A stretch of DNA of 64,000 bases from Rutpela maculata (GCA_936432065.2 OW386285.2:261338317-261402316), one strand, 5' to 3'. Counted from the stretch's first letter, positions 11,396-23,925 are shown. The notes: generated by a model from the sequence alone, not told the origin. Numbers and translations are program-made.

Positions 11396-11514
11396 AAGAC
11401 AAAAACAAAAAATTATTATTATTAATATGTTCTATCAGAACATGTTTAATTTATTTGAGAATGTGTTTTTTATATTAACTGGACTAAAGTTCCTTATTAT
11501 AGTCAACAGTACAG

Positions 11515-12835
11515 GGTGGTTGTGCAAACGTTAGAACCTCATTTAACTTCTTTATTTTGGGAGTTACGTAAATAAGTTCAAAAATAAAAGTTATGGGATA
11601 TCACATGTATTTTCCAAACATCATTTCAGCAAAACAATTCAAACAAGTCGAATTTCGGAGATATGAGCTTTACCTTGGTTTTTTTAAATATATCTTTACA
11701 CCATTTGAAAGGCCATAGAAAAATCTTTCCAATGATATATGACACAGTATTTTTCTTAAAAACTATAGTAGATATTAAGTTTTATGTTTTCTTACATTAA
11801 GTCATGGTAGTCCGAAAAATATACAGTGTGTTTCACTTTTTAATTTTTTTTTCTGATTTGAATCAAATTTTACTTAAGTATGGAACAAATTAGGATCTAC
11901 TTATGACCAGAAAAAAATGCACCTCCTACAAATGGAAAGCCATCTGCGGTACCAAAATATGCGGATAAAATCAAAAAATCATATTAAGCATATTTTTATT
12001 GGAAAATTTTGTCAATGAAACTTGTTCAGAATTGTTCAGAAACCTTAAGTCCAAAATTTAATCAAAATAAAAAATATATAAATTTTTATTAAAATAATGT
12101 CAAAGTCCGAAAATATCATTTTAATGGGTTTCTTCGTTCAGAAAACTGTACTATGACAATTTTGTTTGAAATTAAACCCAAGCTGCCAGGTAGTTGTAAA
12201 GCAATTTACAGTTTTTTTTTAAATAATTATTTTCAAAATTTTTAAAATTTCAAGTTTTTCATTTTTTAATTTTGATTAAATTTTGGCCATTTTGGATAAT
12301 TCTGAACAAGTTTTATTAACAAAATTTTCCGACAAAAAAATGCTTAATATGATTTTCCGATTTTCTCCACATATTTTGGTACCGCAGGTGGCTTTGGTAC
12401 CGTAGGAGGCGAATGTTTTTCTGGTCATAAGTAGATACTAATTTGTAAGTAAAATGTGATTCAAATCGGAAAAAAAATAAAAAAGTTATTGGGGTGTTAC
12501 CATTTCAAGTGAAACACACTGTATCAATTATTGAAATTCTCCATTTTATTTAAAATAAAGTAAAATTAGACAGAACTAACATATTGTTTATTTTAATTTA
12601 CATACTTTTGTTTTCCATGGCTAATTTGATAAATTGTAAATTTATAGTAAATTAGACAAAATTTGTTTAAGATAAGTACCATATTATAAAAACAAAGCTT
12701 TTTTTATGGCGTTTCAAATGGTACATATATGGAGTGTTAATTTAAAAAAAAGCAAAGTAAAGTTCATATCTCCGAAATGCGACTTTCAATAGGCATGTCC
12801 ACAAAATTTTAATTTCAATTGGAAATGATAGAATT
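11515..12835. mobile_element. Outer fold-back enclosing a second fold-back
   Basis: The segment around 11660-11725 (ggagatatgagctttacctt, then accatttgaaaggccat) is matched in reverse by about 12705-12785 (atggcgtttcaaatggt, then aaagttcatatctccgaaat). Between the arms lies an independent palindrome (11822-12523). Arm identity is moderate. The outer ends are not sharply defined; 11510 reads tacagggtggttgtgc. Confidence 0.6.
11822..12523. mobile_element. Inner fold-back, TIR ACAGTGTGTTTCACTT
   Basis: ACAGTGTGTTTCACTT at 11823 is reversed at AAGTGAAACACACTGT, ending 12522. The arms carry tcatatttt-type and 'ggtaccaaaatatg' / 'catattttggtaccgcaggt' blocks that pair to near the centre. The same family occurs at 41459-41996, sharing 'ttatgaccag', 'ggtaccaaaatatg' and 'ctggtcataagtagat'. 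Non-coding. Confidence 0.8.
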
Positions 12836-12865
12836 ATCGATATTGTACACTAATTTAACAATAAA

Positions 12866-13560
12866 AAAAAACCGCTGCCCAAGGAATCACTACTTCCACA
12901 TCCAGATTTTCTATCCAAGTCACTTACAACGAAAAAATGTTGTATGTGGAAATAATTGTTTAATAATATAATATTTAAATTCGTCTACCTCAAAAACTCA
13001 TAAAACGATAACCCACATCGGTAGTGGGGTGGGGTGGGGGGTGGGGGTGGTGATAGAGGGTGGCAGTGGGGGTGGATAAGGTAAAAAAATATTTTGAGGT
13101 TTCTGATTCTTGTACACACAATAAATCAAATTTTGTTTTCCATCCTCTTTAATAATGGGGTGGGAGTGGTAATGGGGGTGGCTAAGGCCAAAATTTTTTT
13201 TGAGACCTTAGCTTCTCTTGTATATAGTAAATACCAATTTTATGAACTCTTACCTGCTTTATTTACCTATTTACCCCAAATTTATCCCAATTTACCCCCC
13301 AACCCTTCGACGGAACAAGATGAAAATATAATCTAGTTCTAGATCTCGTTAAAGTACATATGTGTACCAAATTTCAAGTCAATATCTCAAACGGTTCCAG
13401 AGTAAACGTGCGCACAAAAAAAAAGTTACAGACCGACAGAAATTTTTTTTTCACTCAAACTTAAAATTTCGACGTTTCATGACATTCTAAGCCTATTTGA
13501 ACAATAAAAATTTTAAAAAATTTTTTTGTCGTTACTATACTTCCACTGGATGTGGAAGTA
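12866..13560 (+). mobile_element. Helentron-like non-autonomous element, copy 4 (complete)
   Basis: It runs from the conserved start (AAAAACCGCTGCCCAAGGAA) to the conserved 3' hairpin ACTTCCAC-tggat-GTGGAAGT, ending at 13559. The (GACA) run is short here (13431-13440). Flanked by A residues. No coding capacity. Confidence 0.75.
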
Positions 13561-13654
13561 ATATATGTATCCTTATTTTGCCAGTTATTCGTAATAGAAA
13601 TCACCCCAACATAGCGAGGATTTTTGGTAATTTTTCAATAAAAATTTTTGGACT

Positions 13655-14127
13655 ATAAAGTAAAAAAATATTTTGAAGTTTTTGGTTCTTGTACATACAC
13701 TAAATCACACTTTTTTTTGTCCCCATAAAATAATGGTAATGGGGGTAGCTAATGCCAAAAAATTTTTCGAGACCTTAGCTTCTCTTATATATACTAAATA
13801 CCAATTTTACGGACTCTTGCCTGCTTGATTTACCTGTTTACCTCCCCATTTACCCCAATTTACACTCCAACCCTTCGATGGAATAAGATGAAAATATAAT
13901 CTAGTTCCAGATCCCGTTAAAGTACATACGTGTACCAAATTTCAAGTCAATATCTTAAACGGTTCCAGAGTAATCGTGCGTACAAAAAAGTTAGACCGAC
14001 AGACAGACAGAAATTTTTTTCCGCTGAAACTTAAAATGTCGACCTTTCATGACAGTCTAAGCCTATCTGAACAATAAAAATTTTCAAAAATTTTTTTGTT
14101 ACTATGCTTCCACTGGATGTGGAAGTA
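13655..14127 (+). mobile_element. Helentron-like element, copy 5 (5' truncated)
   Basis: The copy starts inside the family at 'taaagtaaaaaaatattttg' and continues through the taccccaattta and GACA segments to the terminal hairpin CTTCCAC-tggat-GTGGAAG at 14107-14125. It lies 95 bp after copy 4 in the same orientation. Confidence 0.7.
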
Positions 14128-14418
14128 ATTAATATTCTATTTTCAAGAAAAAGAACGCCATTGCCATGTAAACCGGAAGTGATATTTAAAATTTACATGC
14201 CTTTTTTTACTTTCCTTTAATAGTCAATTAAGAACATAAATAATACGATCAATTCTTCTTTGATATTCAATTATATGTTTCTTAGCGGCATCGATTCCCC
14301 GGAAAAAAAAATACTTATCTCAAAAACTACAGAGAACATCGGACATAACGCGTTAACTAGGACACCCTGTACACTGTAAATATACATTACGTACCTACAG
14401 ATAGTTTTTTCTTTTAAT

Positions 14419-14500
14419 TAAAAACCACTGCCTAAGGAATCACTACAACCGCATTCAGTTTTCCTACTCAAATTACTTTAAATAAAAATTCTTGTGCACC
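14419..14500 (+). repeat. Helentron-like element, copy 6 (short 5' fragment)
   Basis: TAAAAACCACTGCCTAAGGA, then atcactac and ttttcctactcaaattac, matches the first ~80 bp of the family with several substitutions. It lies just outside the composite element's right terminus. Confidence 0.55.
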
Positions 14501-14584
14501 CAACGCGAATTCGACTCTGTACGACAGAAATATATTTGAACTATTTCTCTTATATTACACAATCTGTTTATCTCCGCCTTTGGG

Positions 14585-16080
14585 CATATTTCATTGGTCA
14601 AAGGTGCACGCCCACCCGTAAGTACCTTTTTCATATATATCAATGAAAATATTATGTGTCCTACCGCAAATCATACTCTTAATTTATTTGTTAGGTGCTC
14701 AATGTGGTCCGACGAAATCAAATTATTATCAACGATTGTTCCAAGAAATTTAGTATTTTTGAGTATCTCAATATTATCATTGTCGATGGAAAAAGTAAAA
14801 TTTTTGCTTCGTTTCGATTAAATTATTTTTATCGTATCACTCTTTAAAAGACTTCGTTACAAGAGTCACTTTACGAATAATTTCCGATTCACATTTATCA
14901 CTAATAATTAACGAAGTATCATCAGCGTACATAAAGATATTGCACTCACTTGATGGTCAGATAAGTTGTTGACATATAAAAGAAAAATAAGTAGACCCAG
15001 GACACTACCTTGTGGGGTGCCAAGTCTCTGAAAAAACGTCGACATATTTAACAATAAATTTCCTATTTTCAAGATAGGATATTATAAGAGAGTTAGCATT
15101 TCTCGAATACCAAGTTTACTTAATTTCATCGAAACAAATCTACTATCTATGGTATCGAAAGCTCTAGACAGATCAAAGAATAACCCAACTACGTTTTCGG
15201 ATTCGTCGAGTTTACCTAAGATGTGCTGAATAAATTCGGTAGTAGCAATTTCGGTTGATAGGTTTTTTCTAAAGCCAAACTGACATTTAGTAAACAAATT
15301 GAGTTGGTTTAAGTAAGAATTTAAGCTTTCGGAGATTGCAATTTCAATGATTTTAGAGAAGATCCTTAACATTGCATTTGGCCTATGGTTATCTATATCC
15401 TGCACGTCACCCTTTTTAGGAATGGGCACTAAAATGGCAAGTTTTAAAATGTCGGGAAACCTACCACTCATAAAAGCAAAATTTATTATTTCAACTAACG
15501 GCGTTAAAATAAGATCAGAGCATTTTTTAATTAAACGTATGGGAACTTCATCAAACCCAGTAGACTTTTTATTAAGTAAGTTCATAATAATTCTATCGAT
15601 GTCTTGTGCATTGACCGGTGTAAAAAACATTGAGTTCTTTATATTTACTTTACTGACAGTGCAGTTTTCAGAGAAGACATTTTTGAAGTGATCATTTAAT
15701 TTCTTTTGAACAGTGCTGGAGAAGTGGTCACCAAAGGCTGTGGCAATTTCCTTGGTATTTGTTAATGTGTGGTTTTCTGTTTATATGGTGGTTGGAGGAA
15801 TCGAACTTTTGCTAGATTTGTGATTACCGAATTCCAAATTGTTTTAGCTTTATTTTTTGACGACTGAATCAAAATAAAAATTGTGAATATTTTTTCCGTC
15901 TTTTCAAGATAGTTGGTTTCCCTCTTCAGTTTTTTATATATGTAACATAGATCCTCGTCATTCACAGATTTACGTAATTGATTCAGTTGTTTTAATCGTT
16001 GGAGTTTATTAAGTAGTGGTTCGCTGACGAAAAAAACTAGCACATTAACAGGTCTTCTCGATGTTTTTGTCATTCCAAAT
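14585..16080 (-). pseudogene. LINE reverse transcriptase remnant
   Basis: Minus-strand ORFs show an APE-to-RT linker (15762-16073, with YIYKKLKRE and SSKNKAKTIWNSV). The RT fingers and palm follow (15082-15630), with KKSTGFDEVP, LVPIPKKGD, FGFRKNLSTE and the catalytic-region DLSRAFDTID. Further downstream, at 14930-15040 in other frames, come the remains of 'PQGSVLG' and 'YADDTS'. Order and spacing fit a CR1/Jockey-like ORF2 lacking its endonuclease start and C-terminus. Several frameshifts and stops make it non-functional. Confidence 0.75.
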
Positions 16081-16084
16081 TTTG

Positions 16085-16300
16085 ATCAGTTGGCAAGTTG
16101 TCGAACTGATCATTTGTATTCTTCGCTGAGTCTCATTTCACAGTTGCCAGTATTGTCCTCAAAGGCTCCAAGGTATACTATTTTGTTTACTACCTCACAG
16201 TCATCTATCCTTGACGTATCTAGGTTATCATTTGCTCTATCTACAATGATAAGTAATTGGATTTATTTACTTTCTCAGTCCTACGACATGTTTTAAAAGT
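16085..16300 (-). pseudogene. Second LINE fragment (RTE/craft-like RT tail)
   Basis: The minus-strand translation includes DCEVVNKIVYLGAFEDNTGN, followed by CEMRLSEEYK. This fits the 'I..V..F.YLGs.i...G.c..EI..R' region that follows the RT palm in RTE-like proteins. The stretch upstream (RANDNLDTSRID) also fits. It abuts the different LINE at 14585-16080, so two unrelated LINE remnants are joined here. Confidence 0.45.
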
Positions 16301-16849
16301 AATATAGGCCAGTCTCCAGGTCACAAGAATTTCAGATTTTCCCGTTGGATTTACAACAAAAATGGTTATGTACAAAATTAAAACTTATAAAATTAGCTAC
16401 AAAACAGATCGTACGCAATTTTATCGCCAGATGCATATTTGTCCAATAATTAGCCTCCAAAGTTGAGCTACGTTGCGCGGTATTCAAATTTTCCAAATAT
16501 TATCCATGAAATTAAGTTTAATACAAGCAATAATAATATAAAATGAGGCTGGAAATTATAAAAATAAAAATTGTTTATATAAAAAGGTCAGGATTGATTT
16601 TTTAATAAATAGACAGGATTATATTAAGGACTGTGTTTTATTTAATTAAGTCGTCGTTTCTTCAGCGTTATATGATGTTCTGGTATATGATTCATTTGAA
16701 GTTGTTGGTTATGCTTGTATATTTTCCGATGTTATTTTAAACTTCTCGTCCCTCAGTATTTACAGTTCCATTACTATTACCATAATTATCATCTTCACCA
16801 TAATTACCATTACTAAAATATTGAAGTTCAACGAGTCTTCCTCTTCAAC
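16301..16849. other. Unassigned AT-rich stretch
   Basis: No coding motif recognised. It includes an 'accattactattaccataattatcatc' low-complexity stretch near 16775-16815. Confidence 0.4.
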
Positions 16850-17263
16850 ATTAATATTAGTACACGGTTCTCGACAACTTCCGCATATTTCAGAGCAGTA
16901 AAGTCCAGATTTCCGAGAACGACAAGCTTCTTGACAGCCTTTTGTGCTTTTGCGGGAATTTTGGAGTAAAAGCTCTTGTGGAGCAAAATCATTTCATGTT
17001 GTTATAGGTGTCAAAACCTAAGGACTGGTTTTTCAACCCCATTCTAATGAATTTTTGAAGTTACCACACCATTCTTGAGCCTGATGATAGGTTCGCAAGT
17101 AATATTGACATGTTGCTGCTTCAGTTGACGATAATGATGCGAGACCACAGGGTTTCGTCCTCGGAGATTTTAAAACAAATTCTGATCTGTTATCATTAAG
17201 TGAAGTGTTATCGGATGTCACTCTAGATGTCACTGAAAGCGTCTTGTAAATAAGAATTCTCAT
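16850..17263 (-). pseudogene. Fragment of uncharacterised nuclease-like family: PP/W module and Cys-rich tail
   Basis: On the minus strand, one frame reads SLSSTEAATCQYYLRTYHQA, then QEW and LEWG, three in-frame stops (17033, 17018, 16994), then FAPQELL. A Cys-rich tail follows with spacing C-x3-C-x8-C-x3-C-x2-C-x3-C (starts KGCQEACRSRK, GLYCSEICGSC). The pattern L-P-P-T-x-A-x-x-H-x-x-R-x-Y-x-Q-x-x-x-W ... WGW ... Cys-rich tail is a widespread metazoan family known to me only as uncharacterised. The Trp of WGW is replaced by a stop. The N-terminal nuclease-like half is missing. Related pieces lie at 38.6, 47.8 and 53.5 kb. Confidence 0.6.
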
Positions 17264-17509
17264 CTCTTCGGCAGAGTCTGAATTCTCCGCGTCAGTCTGT
17301 TACCCTGTTCCAATTTCAAAGTAGCGTTGACACCCTGATTAACTTTTAATAATTCACCAATAAAGATACCGAATTTTGTAAACGTCACCCAGTATGGAAA
17401 ATATAAATTACTTGTGTATTTACCTCTGACAATTATGATCTTTTCTCAATCATTTTTATAATTCTATCGTTCACTATAGTTTTAATTTCAAATCCACATA
17501 GTGGAGAGG
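17264..17509. other. Unassigned stretch
   Basis: Short AT-rich interval upstream of the fragment at 16850-17263; no motif recognised. Confidence 0.35.
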
Positions 17510-18197
17510 AAGGCCTAAGTGCCTTGACATTCGAGATTTTAAGTTAGAGTAAAAAAAAAATGTCTGTCGAGTTGGTCTGTCTGTAACTTTTTTCCGGGTG
17601 CACGAAGACTCTGGAACGGTTAATTATATTGACTTGAATTGGAACTGGAACTAGATTTTATTTTGATATAATTATTTCGTTGAAGGGTTGGGGGAGAAAG
17701 GGAATTTGGTAAATAGGTAAAACAAACAAGTACGAGTCCATAAAATTAGGATTCAGTGTAATACGAGAAGCCAAGCTCTTAACATTTTCTTGACATCAGC
17801 CACTCTCACTATCACCTCGTTATTAAAGGCGGTAATAAAATTAGTGTGCGTAGAAGAACCATAGGCCTCAACATTTGTTTGACATCAGCCACCCTCCCTC
17901 TACCTCCCCCATTATTAAAGGGGAAAAAATATTATTTGGTGTATGTACAGGAACCAAATGGCTCAAAATATATATTGGTATCAGCCTCCGCCTATACCAC
18001 CCCCACTACCGTGTAACATATCGTTTTATGTGGTTTATGCTAGATGATTTTAAGTATTGTATTATAAAAGTTCTATGAATAATTATATCCCCTCCACATA
18101 GTGAAGTGCAAATATAGTGTCAAGATTTTTTTCGCTGTAAGATACTTGGGTAGGATATCTGGATATGGAAGTGGTGATTCCTTAGGCAGCGGTTTTT
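17510..18197 (-). mobile_element. Helentron-like element, copy 7 (diverged)
   Basis: Minus-orientation copy. The cgagattttaagtt segment and a short 'tgtctgtcgagttggtctgt' repeat come first, then ggtaaataggtaaa and the cacccccactacc block. The start GGATATGGAAGTGGTGATTC precedes aggcagcggttttt at 18184-18197. More diverged than other copies; the 3' hairpin is reduced to 'ccacatagtgga'. Confidence 0.65.
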
Positions 18198-18948
18198 ATT
18201 ATTGGTGTTTTGGTTCATTAAATCAGTTTCAGGATCAGAGTTTTTCTTGTTGTCATCTTTGTTGATTACTACTAAAGATGCAAGAAACGAGTCAATATTA
18301 TTCTCTAAAGTGATCTATTATCATCACAATAATAAAGATATAACCGGAGTTCCAAGATGCCATCAGCGTGTAATTTAATAAGATGCTTACGTTCATGGAA
18401 ATATAACAAAACTCCTTGCTTATAGAATCTGTAGCCAGCTTTTGAAGTCGCTTTTTGTAATTCCAGTATCATAATCCAATCTACTTTATAGTTCCATCAC
18501 GAATTCCCTCACCTTATATTTTAGGTCGCTCTGGATAAGTTCTATTTTATATTGATCTCTTTTATTACTTTGTTCAATTTTAAATCCGTTTTATACACTG
18601 TAACGGTTTTAAGCTACATGCTACGTGATTCACTTAAAATTACCTTTGCTACTTCAGGACAAATCTTAAACATATTTACTTATTGTGCTTAGACATTTGT
18701 TTCCAAGAACATGATCTGAAGATTGTCTTTACTGCCTAATAAAAGATTTCATTGAGGATATGACAAAATAATTAGTAAAACTCTGTTATAAAATTATGTT
18801 AATATAATACTATTTCTTCGAGGTTTTCTCAAACTTTTCGTGTTTCTTAAAAACATATTTGAAGATTTCATAACAGTGAAATAGAACTAAGAGTCTGAAT
18901 CAGCTAAAAAGGAATTGTCTTACTATAATAATTTATTTGCTGGAATTT
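18198..18948. other. Unassigned AT-rich stretch
   Basis: No coding motif or terminal repeat recognised. Confidence 0.4.
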
Positions 18949-19040
18949 GTGGCAAGGATTTCATTGCAAAACGATGTATGAAAGTAGGAACACGAGCGCG
19001 GCGAGTGTTCCTATCATGCTAGTTTTGCAATGCTTGCCAC
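18949..19040. repeat. 92-bp imperfect hairpin with GC-rich loop
   Basis: GTGGCAAGGATTTCATTGCA at 18949 pairs with the reverse of tgcaatgcttgccac ending at 19040. Inner segments also pair (tagGAACACgag against gagtGTTCcta). The loop contains GAGCGCGGCGAG, unusually GC-rich for this region. Confidence 0.8.
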
Positions 19041-20260
19041 ATGTGTGTTACATACTATTTTTTCTATGGTTGTGAAGTTATTTCCCTTAAAGTCTTTCCA
19101 AAATTTTAAATTTGTGAAAATGTAATCGAGGCGTGCGGAAAGTGACATTTTCCGCAGTCATTTTGACTTTCAACACAATAATAGAAAAAGAATGTTAAAA
19201 ATTGTGTTTTTCTACGCCTTTTCTTAAATATCTCTGGTTGTATAACTCGCATCGCAATAAAGAAATCTAATTATTCACAATGAAATTGCTAAGATAACTA
19301 GGTCTGGCCGAACCTTCTTGACCAATTTGATAAGTTACAACAAATAAAGACAACTGAGAGAGGTCATTTTTAAACAATTGATGATAATTTAAATAACAAC
19401 AGATATATTTTAACGAAACTGTACGAGAACATGTCTCTAATTGTAGCTAAATCATTATATCAAATTCCAAAATAACATGATGATAACAAAAAACACAAAG
19501 TCGAAAATTGCATCGTCGAATGTTTTAAGTGCATCAAGTCGCACAACAAGTCTTTTTTAGATTGTAGTTTTTTATGTCCTTTTCAGTGATATTACCATCT
19601 TTTTAATTTAATTTCTTTTTTTTAACATTTTTTTACTCAACACTGCCCAAAAATAAAAATTATTAGCACATATCATTTATATAAAAAAAATAATAAAAAA
19701 AGGCAGTTTTATCTGCACCAGTTGGAAGCCGAGATATGAATGATATAAACAAAATAAATGACAATGATTTGAAAGGGTCTAGCAGGATAAGATAGGGTCA
19801 GCAGCCCCAGAGAGGTATTTTCAAAATAACTTATGTTATGACATCGGTAAGTAATAAAGTTACCATTGACACAAATTCAGTCTCTGATCTTCCTGGGTTC
19901 TTGAGATAATTGATTGTAGGCTAGAGCGGCACCATATCTACATTGATTATATACCTAATGGAAAGACAATTCAAAGCATACGCCGATATTGCTGCGACTA
20001 TCCCAATAGCTTAGGAACGATAGGATGCTCATACATGTATAGTGGCAGCCTATTCGACTTACTTGTCTCATGCCCGATATCTTTCCCGCATAGTACGTCC
20101 AGCAGAAGTTTTATCTAATATATTTACATCAGAAAATAGTCACGTAGTTACTCATGAGGACAGCGACGAAGATTAATTATATTGTAATAATTAATAATTT
20201 TTATCATAATAAATAATATTTCCTTGGACTTTATTTTTATCTATACTGCACCTTTCTTAC

Positions 20261-20838
20261 AGCGAGTACACACTGGGCGTTTTGGAGCGCGCGCTTTAGC
20301 AACGTGCGTTTTAAGAACCAAGGTGGCCTGCGAAGGTGTACACATTTAAGCGCGCGCCTCTGGTCAAGCGCGCATCAGTCGCGCGTTCTCAGATTATGGT
20401 TTGAACGCGCGTTAGCCGAACGCCAACGCCAAGCGCTCAGTGTGTACTCGCTCTAAGAGCGAGTACACACTGGGCGCTCTAAGAGTGAGTACACACCGGG
20501 CGCTCTAAGAGTGAGTACACACTGGGCGCTTGGCATTGGCGTTCGGTACGAGTCGTTAGCGTACACACAGTGCGCTTAGCAAGGCGTGCAATGGGCGTTT
20601 TGTAATAGAGGGTGAGCGTTCAATCGATACGAAAGCGCGCGATCAAATGTACAACACAATAGTGGCGTATGCATCTGGAAGTGCGCGGCTAACGCGCGTT
20701 TAAACCATAATCTGACAACGCGCGTCTGACGCGCGCTTGACCAGATATGCGCGTTGTGTACACCTTCGCAGGCCACCTTGGTTCTTAAAACGCGCGTTGC
20801 TAAATCGCGCGCTCCAAAACGCCCAGTGTGCACTCGCT
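20261..20838. mobile_element. GC-rich MITE, TIR AGCGAGTACACACTGGGCG
   Basis: AGCGAGTACACACTGGGCGT at 20261 is reversed at acgcccagtgtgcactcgct, ending 20838. The arms contain many CGCG/GCGCGC blocks, unlike the AT-rich surroundings. A central cluster of three ctctaagagTGAGTACACAC-type repeats lies at 20450-20535. No coding capacity. Superfamily not determined. Confidence 0.8.
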
Positions 20839-20944
20839 GTATTCTTAACGTAAAAAATAACTGTAATTCAGAGCATTTATTTTATTTATTTAAAATACAA
20901 ACAATAACTACTTGTTTATATAGTACAGTACCTAGAGGTAAAAA

Positions 20945-23925
20945 ATATGCAAAACTTCGAAATAATGTCATATTGAACGGATTTCGTTCATTTTTGGCAG
21001 TATAATAGTGAATGCTTCATAGAAAAGTTTCTATATTGTGCGGGGGCTTGCTAATTTATAGGGGGTGGATGCCACCCCCTCTCAGGGGGTGGTACTTAAA
21101 AAAATATATATTTATTGGAGCTGAAGTAGAATCAAATTTTAAGAAGAAAAGGTTCTATGCAATTTTTCACAAAAATTGATAGTTTCTAAGTTATACCGAC
21201 TTCAAAATTGCGATTTTAGCTTAAAAAAAAAGGTATTTCCAAACGGCTTTCGTCAAGTATCTCGAAAAGTTTTACTTTATCGAAAAAATGTTATAGACCA
21301 ATTACAGAAAGTACAAACTGGGAATTAATTATATTTTTTGTTTATTGATGTAGGATTAATAATTTCGGAGATATTTAAGTTTACATTTGGCATCCAAGAG
21401 TTCATAAGATAATTATTTAGATTGAGAGTTAAATATCTCAGAAACTGTGACACCTACGTCAAGGATGCTAATAGGTAGAATAATAGGTTGTTAATTAAGC
21501 TTTCAACCATTTTTTAAAATTTGTTTCTGTAGCATAAAAAATAAAGAAGTTATGACCAAAGCAATGTGCATCTACACATTTTGTTACTGTAATTGGCCAG
21601 TAATTAAAAAATAGGAATTTCAAACACTGTTTCTCATTAATATACCGGGTGTAAACGAATAGTGGGCCACCCCTGTAACTTCCTTGTTTTTAAAGATATC
21701 GGGATGAAATTTTGTATGGTGAAATTAGGTAAGATTTTCAACTTCTTCAGACCTATCCGCCATATTTATCACTTCCGGTTTCACCGGAAATGGCCCCAAT
21801 AGTCTTTTCTAAATGGACCACCCTGTATGTGTTTGCATTTTTGAAATAAAGATCACATTTGGATACATTTATACTATTTAGAACAATTTATACAGTGTTG
21901 CACGAAAAATAATTCGAATTTTAGTTGTCAATCTAGATGGCTACGAATATGTTAAAATTATTTTTGTTCCAATGTAATTCATATAAAAAATACGAAAACG
22001 TCAATATGTCCAATAATACATCATACAGGAAGCTGTAAACTCATTAAAATCACAGTTTTCAAAATGACTAATTTGTTTTAAATATGATAAGGGCCACCCG
22101 GATATTCAGAAAGCTCTATTTAGTAGGGGTTAACCGGTACCAAAAGTTCTGTAATGTGTAATCGTTACCAGCAGGAATGACAATTTTCCTTAAGAAATTT
22201 ATGATTTATATCTAACTTCAATTAAATTTTGATCAACCCTGTATATTTGTGTTAATATTTTATGATATGCAACAAGAATGAGCCAGAGGCCCATTCTGTT
22301 TCCTGCGGAGGGTGATATATCATAAAATATTAACAAAAATATACAGGGTTGATCAAAATTTAATTAAAGTTAGATATAAATCATAAATTTAATTTCATAA
22401 TCATTCATCATAATTTAAATCATAATATTAAGAAAAATAAGTCATTTTGAAAAATGTGATTTTAATGAGTTTACAGCATTCTGTATGATGTATTATTGGA
22501 CATATTGACGTTTTCGTATTTTTCATATGAATTGCATTGGAACAAAAATAATTTTAACATATTCGCGGCCATCTAGATTGACAACTAAAATTCGAATTAT
22601 TTTTCGTGCAACATTGTATAAATTGTTCAAAATAGTATAAATATATCCAAAATTTGATCTTTATTTTAAAAATATAAAAACATACAGGGTGGTCCATTTA
22701 GAAAGGACTATTGGTGCCATTTCAGGTGAAACCGGAAGTGGCAAATATGGCGGATAGGTATCAAAAAGTTGAAAATCTTACCTAATTTCAACATACAAAA
22801 TTTCATCCCCATATCTTTAAAAATAAGGAAGTTACAGGGGTGGCCCACTATTCGTTTACACCCGGTATAGCATGATGTAGATGCTCAAATTTTTTGATTT
22901 GTTTACAGCACTTGCTTTAGAAAAAAACTACAGTTTAAACTATAAAGGTATTTTCGATAAAACGTAATTTTTTTTCCTTTTCCAAATATCTCGATAAATA
23001 TTAGTTTTATTGAGAAATGGGTAGAGACCAAAAATAAAGCTCATGAACTGGTAATGAATTTCGCTTGTTTATTTATTTACATAGATTTAATAGTTTCGGA
23101 GATATGAAAGTTTACAAATGGCGTCCGAACGTTTATAAGACGAAAAATGCAGTTTAAATGTTAAATATCTCAGAAACTGTGACACCTACGTCACGCATGC
23201 ACGCAAAATGAAATTAAAGACAATTAATTGCTCTTTCAAATTATTTTTTACTCGTTTCTGTAGCATAAGAAATAGTTAAGTTATGACGGAAAAATGAGCG
23301 TATTTATATTTTTTTATATAAAAAGGTCGCCATTTCGTTATTCTAATTAGCCAGTAATTTAAAAAAAATTATCTCAAATACAGTTTTTCGTTAAGATGTA
23401 GCATTACTTAGATGCTCAATTTTTTTTGCTCATTTAAAGCACTTGCTTTAGAAAAAAATGCATTTTAAACTTTAAAGGTAATTTCGAAACACTTGGATAC
23501 CAAATATAAACTTAAATATCTCCGAAATTATTAATCCTACATCAATAAACAAAAAATATAATTAATTCCCAGTTTGTACTTTCTGTAATTTTTTGATAAA
23601 GTAATACTTTTCGAGATACTTGACGAAAGCCGTTTGGAAATACCTTTTTTTAAAGCTATAATCGCAATTTTGAAGTCGTTATGACTTAAAAACTATCAAT
23701 TTATGTGAAAAATTGCATAGAACCTTTTCTTCTTAAAATTTAATTCTGTTTCAGCTCCAATAAATATATATATTTTTTAAGTGCCACCCCCTGAGAAGGC
23801 ATCCACCCCCTATTAATTAGCAAGCCCCCGTACAATATAGACACTTTTCTGTGAAGCATTTACTATTATACTGCCAAAAATGAACGAAATCCGTTCAATA
23901 TGACATTATTTCGAAGTTAAAACCT
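20945..23925. mobile_element. Long fold-back containing a second fold-back at its centre
   Basis: The left block 20955-21170 (acttcgaaataatgtcatat, gggggcttgctaatttatag, ccaccccctctcagg) is reversed at 23720-23925. The arms include tcaattttggat-type and 'ggagatatttaagttt' blocks and an internal direct repeat of about 0.5 kb (aaactgtgacacctacgtca near 21445 and again near 23170). The fold-back 21641-22869 is inserted inside. A third, diverged copy of this family lies at 55605-56790. No ORF. Confidence 0.7.
21641..22869. mobile_element. Fold-back with TACCGGGTGT termini
   Basis: TATACCGGGTGTAAACGAAT at 21641 is the exact reverse complement of the sequence ending at 22869. The arms of about 600 bp pair well throughout (cacttccggtttcaccggaa against ggtgaaaccggaagtgg; caggtggtccattt-type blocks). 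TATA lies at both edges, consistent with a TA target. It shares the CCGGGTG terminus with the fold-back at 2668-4728. Confidence 0.85.

Larger units (their letters stand above)
10219..14372. mobile_element. Composite element bounded by ~70-bp inverted termini (ACAGGGTGTCC)
   Basis: TGTACAGGGTGTCCCAGTCA at 10217 is matched in reverse by TGTACAGGGTGTCCTAGTTA ending at 14372. Similarity continues inward for about 70 bp (gttttctcggtagtttctga against gttctctgtagtttttga). The interior holds a 108-bp minisatellite, a nested fold-back pair, a hAT-like end and two Helentron-like copies. No transposase remains. The termini could also belong to two separate elements of one family in opposite orientation. 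Confidence 0.55.

Noticed and set aside
20576..20833. 85-codon ORF rich in Arg, His and Ala
   Set aside because: It lies within the CGCG-rich MITE; codon composition reflects the GC-rich repeat.
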